DNA of 64,000 nt from Chelydra serpentina (taxonomy: Eukaryota; Chordata; Testudines; Chelydridae): contig JBAIAC010000010.1 of the NCBI GenBank assembly GCA_037349315.1, positions 37,054,001 to 37,118,000 on the forward strand, written 5' to 3'. How positions within the stretch are numbered: position 1 is the first letter of the stretch; each line of letters starts with the position of its first letter. Under the pieces are notes generated by a model, which saw nothing but the letters and a program-made list of their open reading frames with translations, did no database searches and was not told the origin of the DNA. Positions 35,536-48,064 of this stretch are shown here, piece by piece. A program made the position numbers and the translations under genes.

Positions 35536-37339
35536 CAAAGAGGACACTCAGAATCACTGGTCCCATGTGAAAGTTTTGGCGCTTATCTTTTTTTTCCCTT
35601 AACGCTCTTTGCCCTCCCTTCTATTTTTAAAGAAAGTGTTACAGGAAGAGAGAGGTCATTGTTTTAGAACAAACATTCTAAGCATAGCAAAACTACTTCA
35701 GTCAATAATTGTAAAACCAGGTTCTGTTTATTGCCCTGTGAAAGGTCAGTTCATTGGGGTGGAAAAAGACGGCAGAGGGTTTCCAGAGAGCAGAAAAAAA
35801 TCTTTTGCCTGGCATACACTCTTCATCCCTACATGTGCACTCCACGGGCACCACCCCACCATCAGGAAGCATTTTTTCTTAAAATATGTATTTCATATCC
35901 TGGCTATTCAACATAGATTTTTACTTTGTATATTTTTATATGTCTTAATGCAACAGAAGGGATTTCTGGTGGGGTAGCGCTAAAAGGACTTGAAAGACAA
36001 TTCTGTTAACTCTCTCTAAGTACTGCAGATCAATCAGGCTGAAGGGTATAATTATATCATAAAAGGAAACATGATTTTAAAAATTGTGGCTAAGTGATCT
36101 GAATGACGAGACAATAATACATTAGTGGCCAAGCATTTCAGGAGTTCAGCTATTGGAGTGGGAGCCTAGTAAACAATTTTGGGAGGGTGCAGAGAACAAG
36201 TCTCATGGCATGGTCACTTTAGTATATTCAATAGTATGCTTGTATGAGGAGCTGGAAAACTAGAAAGGGGAGAGAGATACAGATAAGGCAGGAGAAGAGG
36301 CGGGGAACTGTGGTTATCAATAAGAATGTTACAGCCAAGTATTCTGCCATGTTGCAGAGAGCATTGCAGTGGCATAGCTGCAGATTGCACAGGACTGCAA
36401 TGGACATGCTTGTTTTAAAAAACAGCAAACAGTGAAACAAAGTATGGTGCCTGATGTAGGAAGCCTGGGAGTTCCTTACAACTCCATTGGAGAAACTGTT
36501 GAACAGCTCATGCCTGTAAAAATGTTACCCCTGTAATATTGCCAAGGTCACTTTCAACCTGGATTACATGCCATGAAAGTGCTGGGGCAGCCTTAACTTT
36601 TGCATCTAGCTATATTTCTAAGAAAGCGCCTCTCTCGTGTGTGCTCATGAATTGACACAGCATGCATTTTCATGCTAAATCCAAGCCTTCTCCTTCGGTC
36701 TCCACCCCTGTCTGGAACTGTGCATCCTGACCCGCAGCACGTAGCAGCTTAGAGCCCCATTTTGAGTAATCCTCCTTGATGAATGCCTATTTTATGCAAG
36801 TTATACAAGAGGGTTGCATTGTAAGATTCATCTGCTGAACTTACACAAAAATAGTCCTTACTCAGGGTGTAAATCATTAGTGAATACGGGCTGTGTGTCA
36901 CTAAAAAGTACTTCATTATTCATTACAGACTCGCTTGTTAACTCTCACCCAAACTAAGGAATATCTGTTATCAAATGTATCCCATAGAGTTAGCTTATTT
37001 GCTTATAGGAAAGTGCTTGGAATGGATTTTAAAAGACAGAAAACAGTGAACATTCTCTGCTTAACGATATGCTGCTTTTAAGTGCACTCATGCCAACTGC
37101 AACAAAAAAGTATTTAGAAAACAAAGTTGAATTGCAGCAAAAGAGGAGATGCAAAGGGTGTACCATCCTGACATATTTCACTTGGGGTTTTGTTGGAGGT
37201 ATTTCTTGCAATGTGGAAAAATCTCTAGATGACTATTAAGCTCCTCTTAGCTTGAGTTTGGGACATTAGGAGACACTGAAGCATAATTAGCCAGTCCAAA
37301 AAATAATTTGAAGAGCAACTAGCAAAAGACACACAAACT
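35536..37339. other. Intron 1, no gene seen
   Basis: Mostly unique AT-rich intron sequence. The open frames of 60-120 codons lie on both strands, overlap each other and show no conserved motif. Confidence 0.55.
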
Positions 37340-39245
37340 AACAGCAAAAAATAAAATTAAATACATCAGAAGCATGAAGCCTACCAAACAGTCAATGGGG
37401 CCACTGGATGATCGAGGTGCTAAAGGAGCACTCAAGGAAGAAGCTTTGTGGAGAAGCTACATGAATTCTTTGGATTGGTCTTCACTGCAGAGGATGGGGG
37501 AGATTCCCACACCTGAGCCATTCTTTTTAGGTGAAAAATCTGAGGAACTGTCCCAGATTGATGTGTCAGTAGTGGAGGTTTTGGAACAAATTGATAAATT
37601 AAAGAGTAGTAAATCACCAGGACCAGACAGTATTCACCCAGGAGTTCTGAAGGAACTCAGATATAAAATTGCAGCACTACTAACTGTGGTATGTAACCAA
37701 TCACTTAAATCAGCATCTGTACCAGATGATTAGAGGACAGCTAATGTGACACCATTTTTTTTTAAAAGGGTCCAGAGGCAATCCTGGCAGTTACAGGCCT
37801 GTAAGCTTAACTTCAGGGCCAGGTAAATTGGTTGAAACTATAGTAAAGAACAGGATTATCAAACACATAGATGAACACAATTTGTTGGGGAAGAGTCAAC
37901 ATGGCTTTTGTAAAAGGAAATCATGCCTCACCGATCTTTTAAAATTCTTTGAGGGGGTCAACAAATATGTGGGCAAGGATGATCCAGTGGATATAGTGTA
38001 TTGGACTTTCAGAAAGCCTTTGGAAAAGGTCCCATACCAATGGCTCTTAAGTAAAGTAAGCAGTCATGGATTAAGGGATCAATAACTGATTAAGACAGGA
38101 AACAAATGGTAGGAATAAATGGTCTTTTTTCAGAATGGCAAGCGTTAAATAGAGGTGTCCCTCAGTGATCTGTACTGGGACCAGTGCTGTTCAACATATT
38201 CACAAATAATCTGGAAAAGGGATAAACAGTGAAGTGGCAAAATTTGCAGACAATAGAAAATTACTCAGGATAGTTAAATCCAAACCAGACTGCAAGATTT
38301 ACAAAGGGATCTCATGAAACTGGGTGACTGAGCAAGAAAATGACAATTGAAATTCAAAGTTGATAAATGCAAAGTAATGAACATTGGAAAACATAATCCC
38401 AACTATACACACAAAATTATGGGGGCTAAATTAGCTGTTACTTCTCAGGAAAGGGATCTTGGAATCATTGTGAATAGTTCTCAGAAAACATCTGCTCAAT
38501 GTGCAGCAGCAGCCAAAAAAGCTAACCGAATGTTAGGAACAAGATAGATAATAAGACAATAGATATCACAATGCCACTATATAAATCCATGGTATGCCCA
38601 AATCTTGAATACTGCATGCAGATCTGGTTGCCCCATCTCAAAGAAAATATATTGGAATTGCAAAAGATACAGAGCAGGGCAACAAAAATGATTAGGGGTA
38701 TGGAATAGCTTGCATATGAGGAGAGATTAAAAAAACTGGGATTTTTCAGTCTGGAAAAGAGACAACTGAGGGGCGGAGGATATGATAGAGGTCTATAAAA
38801 TCATGAATACGTGAATAATGAAGTGTTTTTTACTCCTTCAAGAACCAGAGGTCACCCAATGAAATTAATAGGCAGCAGCTTTAAAACAGAGAAAAAGAAG
38901 TACTACTTCACACAACACACAGTCAACCTGTGGAACTCATTGCCAGGAATGTTGTGAAGGCCAAAACTATAAGTGGATTAAAAAAAAGAATTAGGTAAAT
39001 TCATGAAGGATGCATCCATCAATGGCTATTAAGCAAGATGGTCAGGGATGCAACCCCATTCTCTTGGTGTCCCTAGTCTCTGACTTCCAGAAGCTGGGAG
39101 AGGATGACAGGGGACAGATCACTTGATAACTGCCATGTTCTGTTCATTCACTCTGAAGCACCTGGCATTGGCTACTGTTGTAAGACATGAGACTGAACTA
39201 GATAGACCATTGGTCTGACCCAGTATGGTGGTTCTTATGTTCTTA
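37340..39245 (+). pseudogene. CR1 (L3-like) LINE, sense, broken
   Basis: A 5'-truncated LINE in the same orientation as MOXD1. Frames at 37374-37733 (linker with SSKSPGPDSIHPGVLKEL), 37828-38085 (RT start, QHGFCKRKSCLTDLL) and 38347-38547 (KVMNIGKHN, RDLGIIV) are separated by stops and frameshifts. The catalytic FADD region near 38240 is degraded. The C-terminal WNSLP region lies near 38930 and the 3' UTR runs to TTCTTATGTTCTTAT. It is the same subfamily as 21850-22345. Inactive. Confidence 0.9.
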
Positions 39246-39390
39246 TCTCACTGACTGGATGCTACTAGATTTCATTCCCAGAACTACAGCTGATAGGATG
39301 AGGAGGAGAAAACTCAAGTGCAAAAGCAGAGATTAGTTCAGTAGCCCTTCTTCCTTGCAGACCTAGATTATTTTGTTATTTATAATTAAG

Positions 39391-39955
39391 GGCAAGATTC
39401 TGTCATGGGTATTTTTAGTAAAAGTCAGGGACAGATCGCGGGCAGTGAACAAAAACTGATGGAAGCCTGCTGACTTCTAGTAAAAACACAGGGGCATGGG
39501 GGCGGTGGGGGAGAGGGCTAACAACCACAGTGCTGCCAGTTGGCTGACGTCCTGCAGCTGCTCCACGCCTGCTGCTGCTCCTGTGGCAGGGGCTGACCCA
39601 ACCCGAGTTGCTGCTTCAGGCTTGGGGCCACTGATCCAGTGGCCCGGGTACCACTACTCCGGCAGATAGCCTGCTGGCCAGCTGCTCCAGCAACCCTAAG
39701 GATCACTGCTTTGGTGGACCCAAGGCTGACCCCCAGCTATCTGCTCTGGCGGCCCCGGGGCTGATCACCTGCAGTTGCTCCAGCCCCGCCACTGCTCCTG
39801 CGGCAGGGGCTGACCACCACTGCTACAATCCCTGAGGGGACCACTGCTTGGGGCTGATCCGGGGCTGGCAGCTGTGGAAGAAGTCACGGAGGTCCTGAAA
39901 AGTCACAGAACCAGTGACCGCCATATCCTCCGTGATCAAATTGTATCCTTATTTA
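39391..39955. repeat. GC-rich degenerate tandem block
   Basis: A GC-rich island in AT-rich intron DNA. It is made of degenerate units that repeat GGGGCTGACC/GGGCTGATCC and CAGCTGCTCC-type motifs, with edges carrying GTCACGGAGGTCCTGAAAAG and CCTCCGTGATC. It looks like a dispersed non-autonomous element with an internal minisatellite, not a CpG-island promoter. I could not define its ends or a target duplication. Confidence 0.5.
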
Positions 39956-40153
39956 CAGTACTTTTGTTGTGTTTATGAAAGAAGGCGGGGATGAGATTTT
40001 TTCTTACAGTTCCTCATTAACCCATACGGTTTCATATGTAGGACACAATGTGAACAAAAACACTTAAGTGGGAACACAAGAAATATTGTTATGATATGAT
40101 ATATATGTAATATGATTTAGTTAGCATTAAAAATAATGATTTTAGATATATGG

Positions 40154-40246
40154 GGAAGATTTTCAAAAGCACCTAAGGAATTTTGGAGCACAAGTCTCAT
40201 TGACAGCTGTGCTCCAGGGTCCCATAGGTGCTTTTGAAAGTCTTCC
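40154..40246. mobile_element. Palindromic MITE
   Basis: A 93-bp foldback. GGAAGATTTTCAAAAGCACC at the left is mirrored by GGTGCTTTTGAAAGTCTTCC at the right, with GGAGCACAAG and CTGTGCTCC inside. Small non-autonomous DNA element. Confidence 0.75.
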
Positions 40247-40424
40247 TTATAATCATTTCAAGTAATTAAAAGCAAAACAACATCTACCTTTATAAATCTG
40301 GATCCAGAATGAGGGATGTTCCTAATAAGGGACAGCTGAGAGGTATGCATAAATCTCCAACCTAAAGTCCTCCTGAAAGATAGTCACTTCAAATGCCATT
40401 TGACTAGCATTTATTTCATCTGCA

Positions 40425-40800
40425 GACCAAAGAATCCTAGGTTTGTCGTGCACCCCCACCCAGTGAAGTTTTTCCCCCTAAAGCATGTTGTCACATGCTT
40501 TGTCTAATCTAGTTTTTTTTAATGACAGTCCTGCATCTAGCTCTATAAGTTATGGTTGAACAAGGTCATATCTTTTACACAGATAGCTAATCGTGATGGA
40601 ATGACTCTGGGTGATGGAGAATTTACCAAATACCTTGGGGACCTGTTCCGGTGGTTAATTATCCTCAGTGTTAAAAAACTGTCTTATTTCAACTTCCAAA
40701 TGCTGGATCTTATTATGCCTTTGTATGCGAAATCAAAGAGCCCTCCAGTATCCAAACATCTTCCCTATGTGTAGGTAATAATCAAAATATCTAAGTCTGA
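40425..40800 (-). mobile_element. Old CR1 LINE fragment, antisense
   Basis: Weak but recognisable reversed CR1 3' sequence, with ATGGAGAATTTACCAAATAC, GTGGTTAATTATCCTCAGTG and TTTCAACTTCCAAATGC. Compare the clearer copy at 2940-3070. The 72-codon frame here is a shadow. Confidence 0.55.
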
Positions 40801-42044
40801 TGCAAAATTTCAGCAATTGCCACAGGGTTCCACAGAAACCAAGGGGTGTCTTTAGGCCCGTCTTGCTGAAGAGTATACATATTCCTGACAGAACTTACCT
40901 TGGACTTAGAATGAAAGTTTGTAGGTTTATTTGACATATAAGAATGGTTTGTTTATATTCTGTTTGTGTCTGTGTCTGTGTGTGTACAAACACACATACA
41001 TATTATAAACAACTCTTTGTAATATGTCAAATAACCTTAGAAACTGGAAGAAGTGTATGTATCTCTTTCTCTCTTTGTCTTAAAAAAAAATTATTTGGGG
41101 AGAAATCTTTCTCTCCTTACTCAAATGATAGTTCCGCTGAAGTAAGTGGGCCACATTCACCTTAGTGTACTTCCATTAAGTTAATCAGAGTTATACCAGT
41201 AATGAGTGTAGCCTGCTGGGACTGCTCATATGAATAAGATTTGGCTTTTGTAGCAGTGAAGCACAGTTTATTTAATCTAGTGTTTATGTAAACAGCCATT
41301 GATGATAATTAATCATGAACGAATTGGTTATAGGTGGCAAATGAACTGGCTATTCGACAGTTACTTTGGACACCTCCTGCAGTTGCTTGGTTGTTGTCAG
41401 TCTAGGCTTTCTATGGAATATTCTTTTTCATTTGGGACCCGTTACATCATTGTCAGTTAAGCAGAATGATCTCATAATATTCTTACCGTGGCACAGTGAT
41501 TGAGGCTTGCAGACTTTTCCTTCTTGTTAGCTCTCTGTTGGTCACTCTACTTTATTTTTAATAAAATAAGAACTGAGTAGAGTCATTGCTCTAAAGTCAA
41601 GCTGGAACTCATTTGAGATTGAAAAAAGTTTGTTTTGCTTATTTGTAAAATTATGTTCTATATGGTTCCTGACAAATACCACGTGAAAACAGCTTTTCTT
41701 ATGATATTATCCAGTGACTTCTGGAAGGAACCAAGAACTGCAGGATTCCATTTGAATGAAAAATAATATTAATAGTAGTAATTAATAATAAAAAGGTTAA
41801 CCACGTGTTTTAGAATTCCAAAGAACGGGTTGGTTTGTTGCAGATTTCAGACAAAAGTTTTGGTCAGTTCTTACTTTTTCTGAAGCAGTTTATCCTTCCT
41901 CGATATTCTGAGCCAGATTCTGTGCTGTGCTTACTTCCTGCTAGGTTATAGTTCCCTGCTTCTCTGCCCAGCTCATCTCCAACTCTGTCCCAAGCTAAAG
42001 CAATCTCAGGGCTGGTCTAACCTCCACTAATTAACAATGGTCTC
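40801..42044. other. Intron 1, no gene seen
   Basis: Mostly unique AT-rich intron sequence with a short (TG)n stretch near 40963-40984. Nothing recognisable. Confidence 0.55.
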
Positions 42045-42336
42045 TAAGCCCAGGTCTAGACTAACCCCCCCTGTCGAACTAAGATACGCAACTTCAGCTA
42101 CGTTAATAACGTAGCTGAAGTCGAAGTACCTTAGTTCGAACCTACCTGTGGTCCAGACGCGGCGCGCAGGCTCCCCCGTCGACTCCGCCTACTCCACTCG
42201 TCGAGCTGGATTACCAGCGTCGACGAGGGAGCACTTCCTGGTTCGATTTATCGCGTCTTGACAAGACGCGATAAATCGAACCCAGAACATCGATCCCGCG
42301 CCTCCGACGCGACGGGTAAGTATAGACATACCCTTA
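42045..42336. mobile_element. CpG-rich MITE with perfect internal hairpins
   Basis: The ends TAAGCCCAGGTCTAGAC and GTATAGACATACCCTTAG are imperfect inverted repeats of the GTCTACAC type. Inside are two hairpins: 15-bp perfect arms at 42091-42105 and 42107-42121, and 20-bp perfect arms at 42241-42260 and 42262-42281, each with a single central base. The first hairpin extends outward with GTCGAACTAAG/CTTAGTTCGAAC. GCGCGC- and CGACGCGACG-type sequence makes it a small CpG island in an AT-rich intron. Non-coding. Confidence 0.85.
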
Positions 42337-43606
42337 GCTGGGAATAGCTGGAGTGCATCTAGCTCTGTCCATGCCTTTTTTCTATCATTTGACCCTGACA
42401 TGCCCCCCTACACTTGTCTAATCAGCATAGAAATTTGGTGATCTCTGAGGAAGAACATGGCAACTTTTATAAATCGTGCAGTCTGCTCACACATTGAACC
42501 CGTGGATAGGGCCATAGTCTGTAAATTGCTTTATGATCCTTTGGGTTGAAAGGTGCTATGTAAAATTTATTATAGGAAATGGATATCATAAACAAAACAG
42601 TCTTGGACATTGTAAAGATGTTGAGGGTTGCTTTTTTCTCTATAAACACCTGTTCAAGTGTGTGATGGCAGCTGGTAATATTTTTTTCTCAAGGTTCCTT
42701 GTGCAGCTGTGCTTACATTCTTCAAGGATAAAACAGCCTATTTACAGCTTTTATTACATCTATAAGAAATTACTCTCCATGCTGTTTTGTATAGTACCAA
42801 TCAGAAACATGTCTGTTACAAAGCTCTTATATGAAAGTGATACAGGTCAATAGAATGTGAGAACCAATTTAACATCATTGCCTTCATCTGTTGTAAATGA
42901 TACACAACAACTTGTATAATCTGTGTGATTGTTAACTTTCCATATGCTGTTTTAATTTCTAAACAGCATATTGTGATAATGCTATCTAAGTATTCGACTG
43001 ATGTAAAGTCTGTGCTAAGGTTTGCTAAGACTGATTTATGCAATATTACTCTAAAAATGCTGAAAAATTGTGTTATATTTAAGATACTTTAAATTATTTT
43101 CAAAGGGTGTAAAATATCCCAAAGAAGAAAAAGTCTGTGCTATCATGTATCAAGACTAATAATATTTACTTCCGAAGGATTAATCTATAGTACTGCAAGT
43201 TTTCAACAGAAATTCTATAAACAACCAAAATTTGGTTTACCATTGGGCAAGGGAGCTAGACTTCACAGAAGAAATAAAGGGCCTGATTCTCCACTTGCTT
43301 CCTCCTTCTGTAATGGTTTACACTTGTGTAAAGTGGATATAAAACACTACCATTCTGATTTGATAGTGTTTTTATATGTACTTTGGGGATATTGCCATGC
43401 AAATTAAGTGCAGAGGTGCAAAAAAATAGAGACTCAGGCCTTAAGCCCTTATTATAATGGATGAATAGTAAGTGCAGAATCAGCAAACCAGACCATATTT
43501 TTTTCCGTGCTGTTAAGATTGATATAGAAATCTTATACTGAGGGCTTGATTCTGACCACAGATCTGTGCTTCAGCTCTAAAATTTAGAATAGCATGTACC
43601 AATATG

Positions 43607-43767
43607 CAGGGCCGCCCAGAAGATTCAGGGGGCCTGGGGCAAAGCAATTTCGGGGGCCCCTTCCATAAAAAAAAGTTGCAATACCATAGTATAGTATATT
43701 GTCCTGGGGCCTGGGGCAAATTGCCCCACTTGCCCCCTCCCTCCTCCCCACTCCCCGGGTGGCCCTG
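43607..43767. mobile_element. hAT-type MITE with exact 8-bp duplication
   Basis: A 161-bp element starting CAGGGCCGCCCAGA and ending CCGGGTGGCCCTG, flanked by the exact duplication CCAATATG (43599-43606 and 43768-43775). The interior repeats GGGGCCTGGGGCAAA. It is related in end sequence to the MITE at 19915-20307. Confidence 0.92.
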
Positions 43768-44202
43768 CCAATATGGGCTTGTCAACAATAGAAAGTTTTA
43801 GCTGCTTTAACTATAGCTGTATAGTTTAAGTGGTAAAACCCCGCTACTGTGGATATAATTATACTGGCATAAAAGTGCATAAAAGTAGAATAAGTTATAT
43901 CAGTACAAGACATCCTTATACAACTATAACTGTATCCACACAAGGGGTAGGTAAAAATCATGCCCCTAACTGACATAATTGTACCAGTAAACCTGTAAGT
44001 GTGGACAAGTCTTGTGCGAGGGAGCAGCCTCCACACTAGTAACCTGAGAAGCCAGTGGAAAGTTTGATTCTATCAGTAATGTGGGAACAGGCCCTATATT
44101 GTTTATTCTTATTCTCCCACCTCAAAGAGGTGTATCTTCAGATCCATATGTCCTCCCTGTTTGTGATGGCAGATCTTCCAAAGGCAAAAGGATTGACTAA
44201 AA

Positions 44203-44613
44203 CAGTGGTTCTCAACCAGGAGTACATGAACCTCTGGGGGTACACACAGAGATCTTCTGAGAGGTACATCACTTCATCCAGATATTTGCCTAGTTTTACA
44301 AGAGGCTACATAAAAAGCACTAGCAAAGTCAGTACAAACTAACATTTCATATAGACAATGACTTGTTTATACTGCTCTATATACTATACACTGAAATGTA
44401 TGTACAATATTTATATTCCAATTGGTTTATTCTATAACTATATGAGAAAATGAGAAAGTAAGCAATTTTTCATTAATAGTGTGCTGTGACACTTGTATTT
44501 TTATGTCTGATTGTGTGAGCAAGTAGTTTTTAAGTGAAGTGAAACTTGGGGGTATGCAAAACAATTCAGACTCCTGAAAGGGGTACAGTAGTTTGGAAAG
44601 GTGAGAGGTACGG
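44203..44613. mobile_element. hAT-type MITE with exact 8-bp duplication
   Basis: A 411-bp element starting CAGTGGTTCTCAACCAGGAG, with GGGGTACACACAGAG after it. Towards its other end it carries GAAAGGGGTACAGTAGTTTG. The duplication GACTAAAA is exact (44195-44202 and 44614-44621). The right end has decayed. It is an AT-rich deletion derivative with no transposase frame. Confidence 0.88.
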
Positions 44614-44621
44614 GACTAAAA

Positions 44622-45729
44622 GATTTAGCCAAAAATATAAATTGTTCCCAAGCTAATGGCTGGATACATTTGTTTAGTAAATACTGGGCTTTTTACATGC
44701 CCAAAGTGGTAAATGAGTGAATGGATTTGTACAGATAATGACTGAAACCAGCTTTTCTCACCTTTGCTAGATGCTGAAAAACACATTGATAGGGTGGAAT
44801 TTTCCAATCACCATTCTCCTGTAGAATCAAACTGAGACATCACTCACTGTAATTTGTGCAGATCTGTGACCATTCCTCTCCATTCATATAGGATGAATGA
44901 AATAATTATGTTGACATTTATATATTCACCATCAGTTATCCTTATTTGCATATTTTATGCATAATTCGGTGATGCAGAGAACAGGATTTTAATATTTGGA
45001 CGGGACTCAAGCAAAAGGTGGAAGTGGGTCCTCCACCCCACTGCAAATCTATCTAATCCCTTGTGACTGTCGCAATGTAAAAAAATCCATAGTTTCCACT
45101 CAATAAAGAGATATTAATCACTGAACACAACACCCCAATTCCTCAAGCAAACCTCCACACAACACCCACCCACCATCTGTTCCCCCTATACAGACACCAA
45201 AGCAGGTCCATTAATTTCATCTTGTAAAACAAATCCGGCAATTCTGCCCCACCACACAACCCATCCATCTATTCCCTTCCTCTCAGCACACGTACATAGG
45301 CCCCAGATCTCTCAGCTGCTTCCTCTGCTCCTCTTCTCAGCTCACAATCCTGCCGATTCTGTGACTTTTCTCATCCACACACACTCACATACGTGTTTTT
45401 GCATGTATACTCATTCACTTGCACCTAGCCATGCATAGGGCTGGCCAGAAAACAATTATTTCATTTTGTGACAAAGTATGAGGTTTTAAAATGTATTTTT
45501 ATTGTGGATTGGACCCTGGCCTCATTCAGTGCACAGGATGGGCAGTGGTCAATGAAGGAGCAGCTATTCCATAATTTGTGTTTTCCTCATTGTTCAATGT
45601 GTGGCCCCAAGCCTTATTGCTGCACACTATTCAAACCTTGCTCTGCATATAGAACTGTGAATTTCTTCATGGGCTTATCTGTGGTGCTCATCGCTATAGT
45701 ATCTAAATGCTTTCCAAACATTCATTAAT
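44622..45729. other. Intron 1, no gene seen
   Basis: Unique-looking intron DNA, with CA- and C-rich stretches near 45140-45440. No exon or known repeat was identified. Confidence 0.5.
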
Positions 45730-45990
45730 TAATTAATCTTCACAATACCTCTGTGAGGTTAAGGAACATTATTATCTCCATTATCAAACACTTTAATTTG
45801 AAAGCACAGCTATGCTGACTTCAGTTGCAATTGCAAGTTGTCAACCTCAGGGACTCAAATTGGACACCATAAAACAAAAACCAATCAGTGTGCATGTGCG
45901 AATAGTTTGGTGTAACTGACTTGCCAAGCATCACATGAAAACTCTGTGGCAGTTGTAAGGATTGAATGCAGTTCTCCAGGGCAGATTCAA
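45730..45990 (-). mobile_element. MIR-like CORE-SINE relic, possibly interrupted
   Basis: Reversed MIR landmarks at the left (AACATTATTATCTCCATTAT) and at the right (TAACTGACTTGCCAAGCATC, then CTGTGGCAG and GGATTGAATGCAG) are about 110 bases farther apart than expected. Something may have inserted between about 45789 and 45905. Ancient and low in identity. Confidence 0.45.
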
Positions 45991-46181
45991 CTTCCTTAAC
46001 CAAGAGACCATCCTTTCTCTTCCTGCTGCCCTCTGCCACATTTGCTATACACCATCCAAGTTCTGTAACAAATGAAGCAGGGTTCCTACAAGCAACACTA
46101 TGCAGACTTGATTCATCCCCATAACATGGTCCATCCTGTGTGCTGGATGAGGAAGGTGTCCTGTGGAAAAAATAATATGCA

Positions 46182-46372
46182 GGGGGGAGGGATAGCTCAG
46201 TGGTTTGAGCATTGGCCTGCTAAACCCAGGGCCGTGAGTTCAATGCTTGAGGGTCATTTAGGAATCTGGAGCAAAAATCTGTCAGGGGACAGTACTTGGT
46301 CCTGCTAGTGAAGGCAGGGGACTGGACTTGAGGACGTTCCAGTTCTATGAGATAGGCATATCTCCATATATT
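46182..46372 (+). mobile_element. tRNA-derived SINE (cryptodire type)
   Basis: The head has a pol III A box (TAGCTCAGTGG, 46193-46203) and a B box (GAGTTCAATGC, 46236-46246; consensus GGTTCGANTCC, so weakened). The tRNA-unrelated body carries TTGGTCCTGCTAGTGAAGGC and GGACTTGAGGAC, and an AT-rich tail follows. The body and tail resemble the CR1-mobilised tRNA SINEs of turtles. It is not a functional tRNA gene. Confidence 0.88.
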
Positions 46373-47917
46373 ATTAGTAATTAATATCATAGTGCATACA
46401 CACAAGAGGGACCAGTTAAGTTTTCACAGGCAACGTTAAATCTGCCATGTCCTAACTTTAGAGTGCTCCACTTTCAAGATATATAGATGGATACATATTT
46501 ATGCATATCAATCTATAATATGCATAATGAGCCAAATTCCACTTCAGATACTATGGTGATAATGAGAGAAAAAGGGACACTTCAGAAATGAGTGGTGAAA
46601 TCCTGGCCTCATTAATGAAATGTGAGTTTTTCTGAGGCCAAGATTTCACCTAAGAGTTTTATTTAGTTGCTGTTGACCAGGAGCCAGATTTCAAAGAGAT
46701 TTCAGTTCAGCCTCAAATTTTGCACTGAATATCATTTCTAAACACTTGCATGTGCACTTTTAAAACTCTCTCAATTGCATATTCAGGTGAGAGATTCTGT
46801 CTCTGGAGACTGGAGCATGCAAGTCATAGAAACCACATAAAACACTTTTAGCCCCAGAAGCACATCTACTAGTTAAAAAATTCTGCTTCAAACAAAATCC
46901 TTTGGTAACAGAACGAACACTAGCATGTGCTGGGAAAGCAGTTTTCTCTTGATGTTTTCCTAACCACCGGCCAGCTGCTCCCCTCCAAGGTTCAGTGAAC
47001 AGAGTAGCAAAAAACAAAAAATCTGCACAGAAAAGGCCTAAAACTCAAGGGCAACTAAGAATATGCTGCTCCCCTGTCCCTGAGTCTATGGAAGGCCTTT
47101 TTTATGAACACCACATGGTTGGGGTTCTGTCCATATGAGAGAGTGTGTCATCTTGAGGGAATGAGGCACAGCTAGCAAGCAGCTGCACATGGCAGCTAAG
47201 AATTCAGGGGTGAAGAGGTTAATGATGTGACATTATTGAAGCAGTTTCTGCAATTATATGATATCTCTGCTACACTGAAGACTGTGATCTTCTTTCTTTT
47301 AAAAAAGTCACTAAAAACATTTGAGTCGGTTTTTTAAACTGGTAGATGTGTGAACAAGACTATGCCACCGTAAGATGAATTTTGCTGTTTAATGGTAATT
47401 TTCCAAAAAAACCCACAGTAGGTAAAGCTAGAGTGGCTGGTTCCTTTAGATTTCTCTTAGATTTTTTTTTCCAATTTTTTTGTAAGAAAAAATAGTGAAG
47501 ACTAAAATGTGGGAGGAGAGGAAAAAGAAGTGCTTTTGATATAAATATTAAGTGAAATTAATTCTTGCTGTACTGAAATCAGTAGAGTTACAATAAAGAT
47601 GAATTTGCTCATTATCTTTTAAGTATCCTATTTGTTTTTTCTAGGTGTCTAGGCACAAACAGTAAATTTATACCATTGTTAAAGAAGGATCTGCTTTAAG
47701 TTTCTGAGCCTCAACTGTCTACTAGTAAGATTCACCTGCTGGAAAAAGACTTAGGTGACTTTTTACCCAGAAAATTACCCAATCTCATCTGCAATAAATC
47801 CTTTAGAAAACAATTGTTGTAGTTTCAATATTTTACATAAAGACATGTTTTGGATTTAATACCAGATCATTTTATAATCAATTGTCGCAAGTTGTTTTTC
47901 TTTTGTATTTTCAACAG
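46373..47917. other. End of intron 1, no gene seen
   Basis: Unique AT-rich intron sequence with no clear repeat. The last 30 bases form a T-rich polypyrimidine tract ending in the acceptor CAACAG of exon 2. Confidence 0.6.
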
Positions 47918-48064
47918 GATTATTTTACAGATGCAAACAGAGCATTGAAGAGAGATTCTCAACAGGATTACCATCTTGAGTATGCCATGGAAAATAGTAC
48001 ACATACAATATTGGCTTTTAGCAGAGAGCTGCACACTTGTGACACAAATGATAAGAGTATAACG
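47918..48064 (+). CDS. MOXD1: MOXD1 exon 2 (DOMON domain)
   Basis: 49 codons, from acceptor TTTTCAACAG to donor GTAAAG, in phase 0 at both borders. The product starts DYFTDANRALKRDSQQDYHL and ends NDKSIT, nearly identical to exon 2 of other vertebrate MOXD1 proteins and of exactly the same length. It forms the middle of the DOMON domain (protein residues 87-135). An N-glycosylation sequon (NST) lies at residue 112. The Cys in HTCD (residue 127) probably matches the DBH cysteine that pairs with the far C-terminus. The donor GTAAAG is slightly off consensus but normal. Confidence 0.96.

Larger units (their letters stand above)
27181..47917 (+). other. MOXD1: MOXD1 intron 1
   Basis: A 20.7-kb intron with donor GTAAGG and acceptor TTTTCAACAG. 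It hosts most of the repeats listed between 28529 and 46372, including a reverse-transcriptase-bearing CR1 in antisense orientation. No other exon-like frame with conserved protein sequence was seen inside. Confidence 0.9.

Noticed and set aside
42045..42336. CRISPR-like array because of repeated palindromes
   Set aside because: The palindromes differ from each other, there are no regular spacers, and the context is a vertebrate intron; it is a MITE.
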